Below the pieces are notes generated by a model. That model was not told the DNA's origin and ran no database searches. It was given only the letters and a program-made list of their open reading frames with translations. A DNA stretch of 52,031 bases from Microbacterium sp. VKM Ac-2923. Its GTDB lineage: Bacteria > Actinomycetota > Actinomycetes > Actinomycetales > Microbacteriaceae. Positions 7,139-15,955 of the stretch are shown one piece after another (within the stretch, counting starts at the first letter, position 1; the number at the start of each line of letters is the position of its first letter). The position numbers and the translations under genes are program-made. The stretch covers positions 1-52,031 of the forward strand of contig NZ_JALGRP010000015.1 in assembly GCF_022815605.1 (NCBI RefSeq), in the 5' to 3' direction.

Positions 7139-8067
7139 GGCAGGTGCTCTCCGGTCGGGGTGTCGTCCCCACCGACGTCGGGGGCCGTCTCGGCGCCGGC
7201 GGAGGACGTCCCGCGCGTCGGCCCGGTGGACGCGGGGCCGGGGGAGGTCGAACCCGGCTCCGCGGCGCCCCGGATCGGCCCCGGCGAGCGCTCGGGATGC
7301 CAGAGCGTCGCCGTCGCGTCGCGGAGCAGCGCTGTGGTGACCGACGACGACGGAGCGCGCAGCAGCTCCGCGACCTCGCCCTGCTCGACGACGCGGCCGT
7401 GTTCGAGAACGACGGCGTGGGTGGCCACCTGCGCCAGCACCGCGAGGTCGTGGGTGATGAAGACGAGCGACATGCCGGCATCCTGAACGAGAGCGCGGAG
7501 GAGGGCGAGGACGCCGGCCTGGATGGTCACATCGAGCGCGGTGGTCGGCTCGTCGGCGATGAGCAGGCGAGGGCGGCAGGCCAGGGCCATGGCGATCGCC
7601 ACGCGCTGGCGTTGACCGCCGGAGAGCTGGTGGGGGTAGCGCGAGACGATGCGCTCGGGGTCGGGGAGTGCGACGCGCTCCGCTTCGATCACCGCGCGCC
7701 GCAGGGCCTCGCGGCGCGAGACACGTTCGTGGATCCTCACGGACTCGCCGATCTGCCGGCCGACGGTGCGGATGGGATTCAGGGCGGTGCGCGGCTCCTG
7801 GAAGACCATGCCGATGTCGTCGCCGCGGAGGGCGGCCACCTCACGATCGGGGAGGCCGAGGATCTCGCGTCCGTTCCACCGGATGCTGCCCGTCGCCCGC
7901 GCGCCGTCGGGCAGGAGCCCGAGAATGGCGAGGGCGGTGAGCGATTTGCCCGAACCCGACTCGCCGATGAGGCCCACCCGCGCGCCATCGGGAACCGCGA
8001 ACGAGATGCCGTCGACGACCGCGCGGGCGCCGATCTCGATGCGGAGGTCGGAGATCTCGAGGCTCAT
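7135..8067 (-). CDS. ABC transporter ATPase, peptide/nickel importer (DppD/OppD-like)
   Basis: A 310-residue ATPase, partner of the DppF-like subunit. It starts at MSLEISDLRIEIG; Walker A GESGSGKS, Q-loop MVFQEPRTALNPIRTVGRQI (the OppD/DppD pattern), signature LSGGQRQR, Walker B LLIADEPTTALD and switch region ITHDLAVL are all intact. The last 50 residues are a Pro/Gly/Ser/Thr-rich tail (SPGPIRGAAEPGSTSPGP...), longer than in the family and probably disordered. It overlaps both neighbours by four bases. Confidence 0.88.
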   Translation of the reverse strand: MSLEISDLRIEIGARAVVDGISFAVPDGARVGLIGESGSGKSLTALAILGLLPDGARATGSIRWNGREILGLPDREVAALRGDDIGMVFQEPRTALNPIRTVGRQIGESVRIHERVSRREALRRAVIEAERVALPDPERIVSRYPHQLSGGQRQRVAIAMALACRPRLLIADEPTTALDVTIQAGVLALLRALVQDAGMSLVFITHDLAVLAQVATHAVVLEHGRVVEQGEVAELLRAPSSSVTTALLRDATATLWHPERSPGPIRGAAEPGSTSPGPASTGPTRGTSSAGAETAPDVGGDDTPTGEHLP

Positions 8068-8933
8068 GCGACCACCCCCGGCACGTGCGTGCGGGCGGAG
8101 GGGGCGCGCTCGGAGAGCGTCGGGTCGGCGGCTTCGCGAAGGGCGTCGCCCAGGAGGTTGAGTCCCAGCACCGTGAGCGTGATGGCCAGGCCGGGCCACA
8201 CCACCGTCAGGGGGTGCACCGCGATGTACGCCTGCAGATCGCTCAGCAGCACACCCCACGAGGGCTGGGTCACCGGGGCGCCGAAGCCCAGGTATGACAG
8301 GCCGGCCTCGGCGAGCACCGCCACGGCCATGCCCCACGACAGCTGGACGATGAACACCGGGGCGACATTGGGGAGGAGGTGTCGAGTGAGGTTCTGCCAC
8401 GTTGTCAGACCGCTGGCACGCCCGGCGAGGACGTAGTCGCTCTGCAGGACGCGGCGCAGTTCCGGTCGTGTGACCCGGGCGACGTTGACGCCGAATCCGA
8501 TGCCCACCGCCCAGATCACCACGGCGAGCGAGCCGCCCCACACCGCCGAGATCATCATCGCGATGATGAGCACCGGAAAGGCGATCAGGATGTCCACGAG
8601 CACCGCGACGCTCTCGCGGATCCAGCGCGCCGTGAGCGAGCCGAGAGCGGCGAGGGCGATTCCCAGCACCGAGGCCACGACTCCGGCGCCGACGGCGACG
8701 ATGACGGTGGTGCGCGCGCCGGCCATGAGCAGGCTCGCGATGTCGCGGCCGCTGTTGTCGGTACCCAGCACGTGCGGCCACGAGGGCTCGCTCCAGCGCG
8801 CCCGGGCGTCGACGGCCGCGGGGTCGAAGGGGGTCCAGATCAGCGACACCAGCGCCGTCGCGAGCACGAGGACGACGATCAGGATGCCGAACCGGCCAGT
8901 GCCCAGACGCCACAGGCGTTTCATCGTGGTCAT
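8064..8933 (-). CDS. ABC transporter permease (DppC-like)
   Basis: A 289-residue inner-membrane permease. A transmembrane helix near the N-terminus (about residues 12-30) is followed by the extracytoplasmic HVLGTDNSGRDI motif characteristic of the DppC/OppC branch and five further hydrophobic helices. The EAA-type loop contacting the ATPases is AGRASGLTTWQNLTRHLLPNV. The start at 8933 (ATG overlapping the stop of the other permease as ATGA) is preferred; a second in-frame ATG follows three codons later. Confidence 0.87.
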   Translation of the reverse strand: MTTMKRLWRLGTGRFGILIVVLVLATALVSLIWTPFDPAAVDARARWSEPSWPHVLGTDNSGRDIASLLMAGARTTVIVAVGAGVVASVLGIALAALGSLTARWIRESVAVLVDILIAFPVLIIAMMISAVWGGSLAVVIWAVGIGFGVNVARVTRPELRRVLQSDYVLAGRASGLTTWQNLTRHLLPNVAPVFIVQLSWGMAVAVLAEAGLSYLGFGAPVTQPSWGVLLSDLQAYIAVHPLTVVWPGLAITLTVLGLNLLGDALREAADPTLSERAPSARTHVPGVVA

Positions 8934-9880
8934 GCGGCCTCCCGCTGCCGGGGATCGACGAGACGGTGCACCAGATCGACGAGGAAGCCCACGATCAGGA
9001 CGAATCCGGTCAGCGCGAGCAGCTCGCCCTGCACCTTCGGCAGATCGCGGGAGGCGACGTCTCCCACGAGCATGCGGCCGATCCCGGGCAGGGTGAAGAG
9101 CTGCTCGATGACGACTGCTCCCACGATGACCCCGGCGATCTGGAGCCCCAACACGGTGATGACCGAGAGGCCGACGTTGGGCAGGCCGTGGCTGAGGAGA
9201 GCCCTCGTCCGGGTGAGGCCCTTGGCGGCGGCCGTGCGCACGTAGTCCTGGCCGATGGCCTGCAGCGTCGCGCTGCGCACGAAGCGCAGCAGCATGGCGC
9301 CCTCGACCACGCCGATGGTCAGCGCGGGCAGGACGAGCGCCCGGAAGGCCGCCGCGGGGTCGTTCCATCCGGCCCGGGGGAATCCCTGGGGCGGAAGCCA
9401 GCCGAGCCACACCGAGAACACCACCACCAGCATGAGCCCGGCCCAGACAACCGGGACGGCCGCGAGAGCCTGGGCGACGACGCTCAGGGCGGTGCCTGCG
9501 GCGCGTCGCCGCCCCAACGCCGACAGCACCCCGAACGGGATGCCGACCAGCAGTGCGACCGTCAGCGACATCGCCGCCAGCGGAACGGTGACACGGGCCT
9601 TGTCGGCGAGTTCTGCCGCGACCGAGGTTCCGGTGACGAGGGAGGTGCCGAGGTCGCCGCGCAACAACCCGCCGATCCAGTCGGTGTACTGCGAGTACAG
9701 GGGCACGTCGAGGCCGAGGCTCGCGCGCACGGCCGCGATCTGCTCGGGGGTCGCTTCCGCACCCGCGATGAGGTGCGCCACATCGCCCGGGAGGACCCGC
9801 AGCGACAGGAAGATCAGCACGCTGGCCACGGCCAGGCCCAGAACGAGCAGGCCCAGCCGTGTCAGCGCGTAGCGGATCAC
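8930..9880 (-). CDS. ABC transporter permease (DppB-like)
   Basis: A 316-residue inner-membrane permease with an N-terminal helix starting RLGLLVLGLAVASVLIF, the long periplasmic segment typical of DppB/OppB, and a C-terminal block of helices. The ATPase-contact loop is AAAKGLTRTRALLSHGLPNV, and the family signature VEQLFTLPGIGRMLV is present. The GTG start at 9880 overlaps the stop of the substrate-binding protein gene (GTGA). Confidence 0.88.
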   Translation of the reverse strand: MIRYALTRLGLLVLGLAVASVLIFLSLRVLPGDVAHLIAGAEATPEQIAAVRASLGLDVPLYSQYTDWIGGLLRGDLGTSLVTGTSVAAELADKARVTVPLAAMSLTVALLVGIPFGVLSALGRRRAAGTALSVVAQALAAVPVVWAGLMLVVVFSVWLGWLPPQGFPRAGWNDPAAAFRALVLPALTIGVVEGAMLLRFVRSATLQAIGQDYVRTAAAKGLTRTRALLSHGLPNVGLSVITVLGLQIAGVIVGAVVIEQLFTLPGIGRMLVGDVASRDLPKVQGELLALTGFVLIVGFLVDLVHRLVDPRQREAA

Positions 9881-11388
9881 TCCGACGAGACCGTCACACC
9901 GGACAGCGGGAGGCGCACGTTGAGGGAGTTCTTCGGGAAGTTCGCGACGTTCGTGCCCACGGCGGTCAGCGGCGTCGACAGGAACAGCCAGTCGGCGGCA
10001 TCCTCATCGCCCACGATGCGCGCAGCCTCCGCCAGCAGATCGGACGACTGCTGCTCGTCGGTCGTGGCCAGCGCCTGCGTATACAGACTCTGCACCTCGG
10101 CGTTGTCGTAGCCGAAGTAGTACGACGGGTTCGCCCAGTTGCCGAAGTCGCGGGCTTCGACGTGACGCACGAAGCTGAGGTCGTAGTCCTTGTTCGTGTA
10201 GACGTCCTGCAGCCACGCGGTGAAGTCGACCTGCTCGACCTGCAGCGTCACTCCGACATCGGCGAACGACGACACCAGGAAGGTGGCGATCGTGCCCGGG
10301 TAGACGTTGGGGATCGTCAGGGTCAGGTTCAGGTTCTGCGCACCGGCCTCGGCGAGCAGCTCGCGCGCCCGACCGGGGTCGAAGCCGAGGGAGCCCGAGA
10401 GGTCCTCGTAGCCGGGGTCGAGCGGCGGGATGGGGCCGTACAGGGTATCGCCGTAGCCGAGGGTCTCGACGAGTGCGTCGTGGTCGATCGCCAGGCGCAG
10501 GGCCTCGCGCACGCGCTGGTCGTTCAGGGGTGCCCGCTGGTTGTTGAACGCCAGCGTGCCCTTGTCGGTGGTCAGACCCGACTCGATGGTGAAGGTGCCG
10601 GTCCCCTCGAGCTGGCTCCGCAGCTCGGGGTCGATCTCGAGAGCGACATCGACGTCGCCGTTGACGGCGGCATTGATGGCGGCGCTGCCGTCGGGGATGT
10701 AGTCGAGCACGACCTCGGCGACGCCGGCCTTTTCTCCCCAGTAACCGTCGTAGCGCGAGAGCGTGAGGCTCTGACCGGTGTTCCAGCTGGCGACCGAGAA
10801 CGGACCTGTGCCGTTCGCGGCGGTCTGGAGATTCGTGGTGTCGCCGCTGTTGAAGATGAGGCCGACGCGACCGGTGAGGGCGAAAAGGAAATCGATGTTC
10901 GGCTGCGCGAGCGTCACGACCACCGTCGAGGCGTCGGGAGAGGCGATCGAGGTCACCCCGGCGAGATCGGCGCTGTCGGCGATGGTCGCGTCGTCCTTGG
11001 CGGTCTGCAGCGAGTCGATGACGTCGTCGGCCGTGAGCTCGCTACCGTCCTGGAAGGTCACCCCCTGACGCAGGGTGAAGGTGTACGTGAGACCGTCGGC
11101 CGAGACGTTCCACTCCGTGGCGAGGGCGGGGACGATGGCGTTGTCGTCGTCGGCGTCGCGGGTCACGAGGCCCTGGTAGACATTGTCGACGAGAGCCTGC
11201 TCGAGCGCGGCGCCGCCGGTGCGGCGGATGTCGAGGTTCGACGGCTCGAGCGACAGACGCACGGTGAGGGTGGCATCCGGGTCCGTGTCGCCCGTCGGGG
11301 TCGTGGCGGTGTTCGAGCCGGTGCAGGAGGTGAGCAGCAGGGCTCCGACGAGAAGCGCACTCGTGGCGAGGGTGGTGCGGCGCAGCAT
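9877..11388 (-). CDS. ABC transporter substrate-binding lipoprotein (peptide/nickel type, SBP family 5)
   Basis: A 503-residue exported lipoprotein, first gene of the importer operon. Its signal peptide LRRTTLATSALLVGALLLTSC ends in lipobox LLTSC, so mature Cys21 would be lipidated. The body has family-5 landmarks: TVRLSLEPSNLDIRR, YTFTLRQGVTFQDGSELTADDV and LRLAIDHDALV. The ATG at 11388 is chosen because the signal peptide begins there and AAAGGA stands upstream; an earlier ATG at 11469 would add 27 non-signal residues. The ligand (peptide, opine, nickel chelate or glycan) cannot be read from sequence. Confidence 0.88.
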   Translation of the reverse strand: MLRRTTLATSALLVGALLLTSCTGSNTATTPTGDTDPDATLTVRLSLEPSNLDIRRTGGAALEQALVDNVYQGLVTRDADDDNAIVPALATEWNVSADGLTYTFTLRQGVTFQDGSELTADDVIDSLQTAKDDATIADSADLAGVTSIASPDASTVVVTLAQPNIDFLFALTGRVGLIFNSGDTTNLQTAANGTGPFSVASWNTGQSLTLSRYDGYWGEKAGVAEVVLDYIPDGSAAINAAVNGDVDVALEIDPELRSQLEGTGTFTIESGLTTDKGTLAFNNQRAPLNDQRVREALRLAIDHDALVETLGYGDTLYGPIPPLDPGYEDLSGSLGFDPGRARELLAEAGAQNLNLTLTIPNVYPGTIATFLVSSFADVGVTLQVEQVDFTAWLQDVYTNKDYDLSFVRHVEARDFGNWANPSYYFGYDNAEVQSLYTQALATTDEQQSSDLLAEAARIVGDEDAADWLFLSTPLTAVGTNVANFPKNSLNVRLPLSGVTVSSE

Positions 11389-11456
11389 TGCGGGATTGTC
11401 CTTTCGCAGGCCGAAGGCATCCGGGTGTGCTGTGGATGCCGTGCAGGGGTGGGAAC

Positions 11457-11462
11457 AGCCTA
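11457..11462 (-). promoter_or_regulatory. -10 box of the ABC importer operon
   Basis: TAGGCT on the minus strand about 70 bases before the substrate-binding protein ATG, giving a leader of about 60 bases. Confidence 0.4.
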
Positions 11463-11526
11463 CTTTCACCCGTATTCCCTCCCCGCCGTGTGTGACTGCG
11501 AGCGACGTCGCATGACGCCGTGCCGG

Positions 11527-12462
11527 TCAGTCCACGGCGTCCGTCTCGCCGGTCGGCAGCACCTCGCGCAGCAGAGCGGCGAGCGCAGCGGGATCTTCCT
11601 CCTGCGCGTTGTGCCCCGTGGGAAGCGTGAGCACACGGGCACCGGGTGCGCGGTCGACGAGCTCCGCGGCATCCCTCGAGGTGACGAAGCCCCGTTCACC
11701 GCGAACCAGCGTGATCGGGTGCGTGACCCCCGCGAGGTCGTCCCACCACGTGGCGGCGAGCACCGCACGCACGGCGTCAGGGGTGATCGGGTCGGTGCCC
11801 GCGTTCGCCGCGGCCGCGGCGAGGTGGGCGAAGTGGTGCTTCCACTCCACCCGTCCGTCGCTTCGCACGCGCGAGTTGAGGAACACGCCCCGGGTAGCGG
11901 CGTCCCGGGAGCCGCCGAGGCCGAACGCGAGCGCGCGGTCGACGAGCTCGTCGCGCGACGCCCAGTCCGTCGGCCCGGCGAAGAAGGCGCGGATCTGCGC
12001 GGGACCGGCACTCGGGTCGACGCCCGGGGTGATGTCGACGATGACGAGCTCCGAGACGAGGTCGGGTCGGGATGCTGCGACAGCGGTCGCCGTGAGACCC
12101 CCGAGCGAGTGACCGACGAGTATCTGCGGCCCGTCGGTCCATGCCTCGACGGCGGTGACGACGTCGGGGGCGAGCGTGCGCGCGACGTAGGCGGCGTCGT
12201 CGCGCCACGAGGAATCCCCGTGGCCGGGGAGGTCGAGTGCCAGAGTCGGCACGTCGAGGTGCAGCACGGTCGTGTCCCACGTGTGCGCGTTCAATCCGGC
12301 ACCGTGCAGGAGGGTCACGCGCGGCGGTGCGTCGCCCCATCGCAGACCGCTCAGCGAGCGGCCGTCGGGAAGGGTGAGTCGCACGCGCTCCACCGCGGGG
12401 ACGGGGCGGCCGAGGGACGCGGCCTGATCGGGCAGGAACGAGAACTCATCGAACTCGGGCAT
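11527..12462 (-). CDS. Alpha/beta hydrolase
   Basis: A 311-residue serine hydrolase of the alpha/beta fold. The oxyanion loop LLHGAGLNAHTWD, the nucleophile elbow GHSLGG (Ser catalytic), the acid-bearing strand TLVRGERGFV and the catalytic His in LPTGHNAQEEDP are in the expected order. The substrate is unknown; esters or lactones are typical for the family. On the minus strand, CAGGCT stands six bases before the ATG, a slightly degenerate leaderless -10. It lies upstream of the ABC operon on the same strand, but 138 bases and a new promoter separate them. Confidence 0.83.
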   Translation of the reverse strand: MPEFDEFSFLPDQAASLGRPVPAVERVRLTLPDGRSLSGLRWGDAPPRVTLLHGAGLNAHTWDTTVLHLDVPTLALDLPGHGDSSWRDDAAYVARTLAPDVVTAVEAWTDGPQILVGHSLGGLTATAVAASRPDLVSELVIVDITPGVDPSAGPAQIRAFFAGPTDWASRDELVDRALAFGLGGSRDAATRGVFLNSRVRSDGRVEWKHHFAHLAAAAANAGTDPITPDAVRAVLAATWWDDLAGVTHPITLVRGERGFVTSRDAAELVDRAPGARVLTLPTGHNAQEEDPAALAALLREVLPTGETDAVD

Positions 12463-12558
12463 GGACTCAGCCTGTCACCGCGGCCGACGACGTCGCCACC
12501 GCCGTGCCGCACGGCGTCACGTGCCGTCCGTTCCCACGCCGGGCGCGCACGACGGCCG

Positions 12559-12564
12559 TAGGCT
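12559..12564 (+). promoter_or_regulatory. -10 box of the leaderless AhpD-like gene
   Basis: TAGGCT six bases before the ATG at 12571. Confidence 0.5.
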
Positions 12565-12570
12565 GTCGCC

Positions 12571-13104
12571 ATGGGCGAGGAGAAGCGCGTGCATCTGTCG
12601 CGGAAGGCACCTGAGGCGTATGCAGCACTGCGTTCCTTCTCGACCACGGTTGGCCGGCTCGCGGCCGAGGCCGGTGTCGACGCGCGCCTGCGCGAGATCG
12701 TGCAGATCCACGCATCCCAGCTGAACGGCTGCGCCTTCTGCGTGCGCGTGCACGTCGATGCGGCCGTCAAAGCCGGGCTCGACGCCGACGTCATCGCCCA
12801 GATCGCCACGTGGCGCGATTCCGGGGTCTTCGACGAACGGGAGCGCGCAGCGCTCGAGCTCACCGAGTCCTTCACCTTCATCCACGAGGACGGCGTTCCC
12901 GGCGACGTCTACGACCAGGCCGGCGGCATCTTGAGCGAAGACGAATACGTCGCTCTCAGCTGGGTGCTCGTGGCCATCAACGCCTTCAACCGTGTGGCCA
13001 TCGCCGGCCGCTACCCGGTGCCGCCGCGCACCGCGTCGACCGCCCTCGACGGCGTGGATGCCGTCGCGCCGGGGCCGCACGACCACGGCGGGCACGACGC
13101 ATGA
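12571..13104 (+). CDS. Carboxymuconolactone decarboxylase family protein (AhpD-like)
   Basis: A 177-residue all-helical protein of the CMD/AhpD family. The redox motif sits in EIVQIHASQLNGCAFCVRVH, with CxxC (Cys-Ala-Phe-Cys) and the downstream His required for peroxidase relay in AhpD. The family reduces hydroperoxides or decarboxylates lactones; with the CxxC a thiol peroxidase-like role is the better guess. The C-terminal 25 residues end in HDHGGHDA, a short His-rich tail that might bind metal. Leaderless start; its stop overlaps the phosphatase start by ATGA. Confidence 0.82.
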   Translation: MGEEKRVHLSRKAPEAYAALRSFSTTVGRLAAEAGVDARLREIVQIHASQLNGCAFCVRVHVDAAVKAGLDADVIAQIATWRDSGVFDERERAALELTESFTFIHEDGVPGDVYDQAGGILSEDEYVALSWVLVAINAFNRVAIAGRYPVPPRTASTALDGVDAVAPGPHDHGGHDA

Positions 13105-13814
13105 CGACCTCACTCGTCTCGGGCGCGACGAACTTCCGCGACGTCGGCGGCCTGCCTGCCGGCGCCGGACGCACGCGTGAGGGAGTGCTGTATCGCTCGG
13201 GCAACCTCGTTGCCGTCGACGACGCGGGGGTCCACACGCTCCGCCGACTCGGCATCCGGCGCGTGATCGACCTGCGCGACGAGACCGAGGTGGCACACGC
13301 GCCGAGCCGACTCGACGACCTCCCGGTCGACGTGCGGCACGAGCCGCTCTTCCTCGGCTCCGTTGCCTCCTTCTTCACGCAGGACCTCAGCCTCGAGGCG
13401 CTGTACGCCGCGATCGTCGACGATTCGGCCGATCGTGTGGTGGCGGTGGTGCGCGGCATCCTCGGTGCCCAGCCCGTGCTGGTGCATTGCACCGTCGGCA
13501 AGGACCGCACGGGTGTCACCGTCGCCATCGCGCTCGCCGCCGCAGGGGTCGAGCGCGAGGCCGTCATCGCCGACTACGCCCGCACCGAAGGGATGCTGCC
13601 GGCCGAACGCAACGCCGCCGTGCTGCGGGCGATCCGAACGCTGCACCCCGATGCGGTGCACGCCGAAGCCCTGGCGACGCGGTCTCCGGCGCCCGTCATG
13701 CGTGCGTTGCTCGACCGCCTCGATCGCGAGCATGGCTCGCCGCTCGGATACCTCCGCGCGCACGGGCTGACCGAGGACGAGGCGGCGCGTCTGCGCGAGG
13801 TGCTGATCGAGTGA
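13101..13814 (+). CDS. Tyrosine-protein phosphatase (PtpB-like)
   Basis: A 237-residue phosphatase. The P-loop HCTVGKDRTG (Cys nucleophile, Arg) is at about residue 130, and the N-terminal block NFRDVGGL with RSGNL and RRVIDLRDETEV matches the actinobacterial PtpB/Tyr-Ser phosphatase family (PF13350). It can be expected to dephosphorylate protein phosphotyrosine or phosphoinositide-like substrates. Coupled by a 4-base overlap to the AhpD-like gene, which suggests a shared stress role but proves nothing about substrate. Confidence 0.85.
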   Translation: MTTSLVSGATNFRDVGGLPAGAGRTREGVLYRSGNLVAVDDAGVHTLRRLGIRRVIDLRDETEVAHAPSRLDDLPVDVRHEPLFLGSVASFFTQDLSLEALYAAIVDDSADRVVAVVRGILGAQPVLVHCTVGKDRTGVTVAIALAAAGVEREAVIADYARTEGMLPAERNAAVLRAIRTLHPDAVHAEALATRSPAPVMRALLDRLDREHGSPLGYLRAHGLTEDEAARLREVLIE

Positions 13815-13884
13815 TGCGCTCGCGTGGGCGGCGTCCCGCGCGACGCGGGCCGGCCACTTCGACGTCGAGATACAGGGTGTCGAC

Positions 13885-13917
13885 TCAGGTTAGGCAACCC
13901 TTCACTGAGGGTATAGT
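13885..13917 (+). promoter_or_regulatory. IdeR/DtxR-like iron box overlapping a promoter
   Basis: The 19 bases at 13885-13903 (core CAGGTTAGGCAACCC) match 14 of 19 positions of the IdeR/DtxR consensus TTAGGTTAGSCTAACCTAA as I remember it. A perfect TATAGT -10 follows at 13912-13917, so the box covers the -35 region: iron-loaded regulator would block transcription of the SIP-domain gene. Confidence 0.65.
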
Positions 13918-13927
13918 GGATGCCATC

Positions 13928-14392
13928 ATGACCACGTCCTCCGAGCACAACGCCGCCGCCTGTCGCGCATCGCGGCACACTCGCGTGCAGCACCTCGTCA
14001 CGGCCGACGAGACCTCGCTCGTCGAGCTTGAGACGCTGCTCACGACGCTTCCGATCTGCTCGACCGGGCGCGTATTCGTCGAGGTCCCGGACGAGTCGTG
14101 GATCGGCCGCATCGCCGCTCCGGCGCGCATGACGCTCACTTGGCTCGATCGCTCACGCCGAGCGGGTGCCCCGGGCACCGGACGCGGCTGCGTCCCGGGC
14201 GAGGCCCTCGCCCGTGCGGTGTCGGGCTGGGCGGGCGAGATGCTCTGCGCCGACGACGACGCGACGCGCGTGGTCCTGCTGGGCGGCTATCTCGGCACGG
14301 CGGAGATCGTCGACGACCTCACGGGTCGTCACGGCGTCGACGCCCAGGCCATCCACACGCCCGAGCGTTTCGGCCTCGCGACCGCGCGCTGA
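13928..14392 (+). CDS. Stand-alone SIP domain protein (siderophore-interacting)
   Basis: A 154-residue protein corresponding to only the C-terminal NAD(P)H-side domain of siderophore-interacting ferric reductases: TGRVFVEVPDESW, MTLTWLDRS, and EALARAVSGWAGEML. The usual N-terminal FAD-binding domain is missing. Family members reduce ferric siderophores to release iron; this single-domain form may supply the reductase half in trans or regulate it. The start ATG lies ten bases after TATAGT; an in-frame GTG at 13916 overlaps the -10 and is rejected. An IdeR-like box upstream supports iron control. Confidence 0.72.
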   Translation: MTTSSEHNAAACRASRHTRVQHLVTADETSLVELETLLTTLPICSTGRVFVEVPDESWIGRIAAPARMTLTWLDRSRRAGAPGTGRGCVPGEALARAVSGWAGEMLCADDDATRVVLLGGYLGTAEIVDDLTGRHGVDAQAIHTPERFGLATAR

Positions 14393-14669
14393 CGCGCCCC
14401 GTCGGGCGCCCACCCACGGCGTCGCGCGCTGACGCGCACCAGCGTGGCTGTCCGCCGACCCGCGCTGCGCCGACTCTGACGGTCGGGCGCCGACTGCCAG
14501 CGTCTTGCGCTGGAGTCGACCGGTTCTCGGACGATCCTGCGTCGCACGCCGCTCTCAACCGGTCGGGGCGAAAGCGGCTCCCCGAGCGGAGGACCGCCGG
14601 TGTGGCATCCCTTCTCCGCTCGCGGAAGAAGTCCTCCCGCCGCCGCGGGACGGCGCCGACCCTCCCTCC
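14393..14669. other. Gene-free convergent gap
   Basis: 277 bases between two converging genes. Apart from GC-rich runs I see no ORF with coding character, no strong hairpin with U-tract and no repeat. Confidence 0.4.
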
Positions 14670-15125
14670 TCAGCTGCCGCGAGGCACGTAGTTGCCCTCG
14701 ACCAGTCCCGCCTCGATCTCGAAGCGGTTGCGCAACGGATCGCGACCCGCCAGCGCGTACAGCGCGGGCATGAGGAAGCCGTAGCGGCGCCACTGCCGTC
14801 GATGCACGGCCTCGTGACCGAGCACCGTGTCGGTGGGACGGTCGTCGCCGGTGAGGAAGCATCCGCCGACGCACACGCCGCCGCGCGGGAACGCCCACGC
14901 CGGCAGCCCGCGGAACACCCATAGTCCTTGCCGCTTCTCGATGCGCCCGGTGCTCCACAGCGAGCCCCAGACCCACCCGACGGTGCAGCCGTACCAGTAC
15001 CCGACTCGGCTCACGGGCGAGTCGAGCAGGGCCGCGGGGATGAACCGGTCGAATCGACGCCCGCGGGCGACCGCACGGTCGGCTCGCTCCCGCCATCCGG
15101 CGGGAGGTCGGCGGATCGGGCTCAC
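14670..15125 (-). CDS. Conserved actinobacterial protein with an HEAVH (HExxH) motif
   Basis: A 151-residue protein of a family often labelled 'Fe-S oxidoreductase' in Microbacteriaceae, a label I cannot support from sequence. What is visible: a hydrophobic stretch YWYGCTVGWVWGSLW, a VCVGGC segment with two Cys, and VLGHEAVHRRQWRRYGFLMPALYALAGRDPLRNRFEIEAGL. HEAVH followed about 30 residues later by a conserved E-x-E-A resembles the zinc site of minimal metalloproteases. The GTG start overlaps the arginase stop by four bases. Confidence 0.62.
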   Translation of the reverse strand: MSPIRRPPAGWRERADRAVARGRRFDRFIPAALLDSPVSRVGYWYGCTVGWVWGSLWSTGRIEKRQGLWVFRGLPAWAFPRGGVCVGGCFLTGDDRPTDTVLGHEAVHRRQWRRYGFLMPALYALAGRDPLRNRFEIEAGLVEGNYVPRGS

Positions 15126-15934
15126 GCGAGGGCCCCGATCAGACGCAGGATGGTGCCGAGATCGTCGACGGCGGCAGTCGGCGACGAGGGGGAGAACTCC
15201 GTCAGCGTCGCGCCGGCGAGGGGGAGATGCTCGCGCAGGCGTCGGATGGATGCCACGACGTCGACGGTCCGGGCGCCGAACGGCTCGGGCAGGGCGACGC
15301 CGGTCATCTCGGCGGGGTCGAGCACGTCGAGGTCGACGTGCACGTACACGCGGGACGCTCCCGTGGCGAGGACCGCCTCCGTCAGCACGTCGGGGTCACC
15401 GAGTTCATTCGGCGCGATCACGCGGACGCCGTGATGGTCGAGATAACGCTGCTCCTCGGCATCCGTCGACCGCGTCCCGGCCAGCACGAGGCGGGTGGGT
15501 GGAATGCCGGGATCGAGGCGCAGGAAGCTCTCGCCTTCGCCTGTCACGGCTCTCAGAACCATGCCGTGGAAGGCGCCGCTGGGCGAGGTGGCGGGGGTGT
15601 TCAGGTCGGCGTGGGCATCGATCCACACCACCGCGAGGTCGTCTCCCGCGACGGGCGTGAGCGAGCCGAGGGCCACTCCGCAGTCGCCGCCCACGACGAT
15701 CGCGGGCTCGTCGGACGCGCGGACGGCAGCCTCGATCCGTTCGCGCATCCGCACGAGCGCGCTGAGGCGGTGCACACCCGTTCCCTGTGCGTCGCCGGCC
15801 TCGGTGGGACCGTCGACCACGGTGGTCGATCCGCGGGGGAGGTCGCCGGCGATCGCTTCTGCGCCGTCGATGAGTTGCATGGCGCGCGACGACGACGACC
15901 CCTGCCACTGCGGGGCGACGATGAATCGGGTCAC
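15122..15934 (-). CDS. Arginase/agmatinase/formiminoglutamase family protein
   Basis: A 270-residue ureohydrolase-fold enzyme. The binuclear Mn ligands are mostly present: DAHADLN and VHVDLDVLDP. The first motif reads GGDCG where the family usually has GGDHS, so one metal-ligand His is a Cys here. This may lower activity or change the metal or substrate; guanidino or formimino hydrolysis is the family role. GTG start at 15934 with CAGGAG about six bases upstream. First gene of a two-gene unit with the HEAVH protein. Confidence 0.8.
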   Translation of the reverse strand: MTRFIVAPQWQGSSSSRAMQLIDGAEAIAGDLPRGSTTVVDGPTEAGDAQGTGVHRLSALVRMRERIEAAVRASDEPAIVVGGDCGVALGSLTPVAGDDLAVVWIDAHADLNTPATSPSGAFHGMVLRAVTGEGESFLRLDPGIPPTRLVLAGTRSTDAEEQRYLDHHGVRVIAPNELGDPDVLTEAVLATGASRVYVHVDLDVLDPAEMTGVALPEPFGARTVDVVASIRRLREHLPLAGATLTEFSPSSPTAAVDDLGTILRLIGALA

Positions 15935-15955
15935 GGGTGCTCCTGACCGGAAGAC

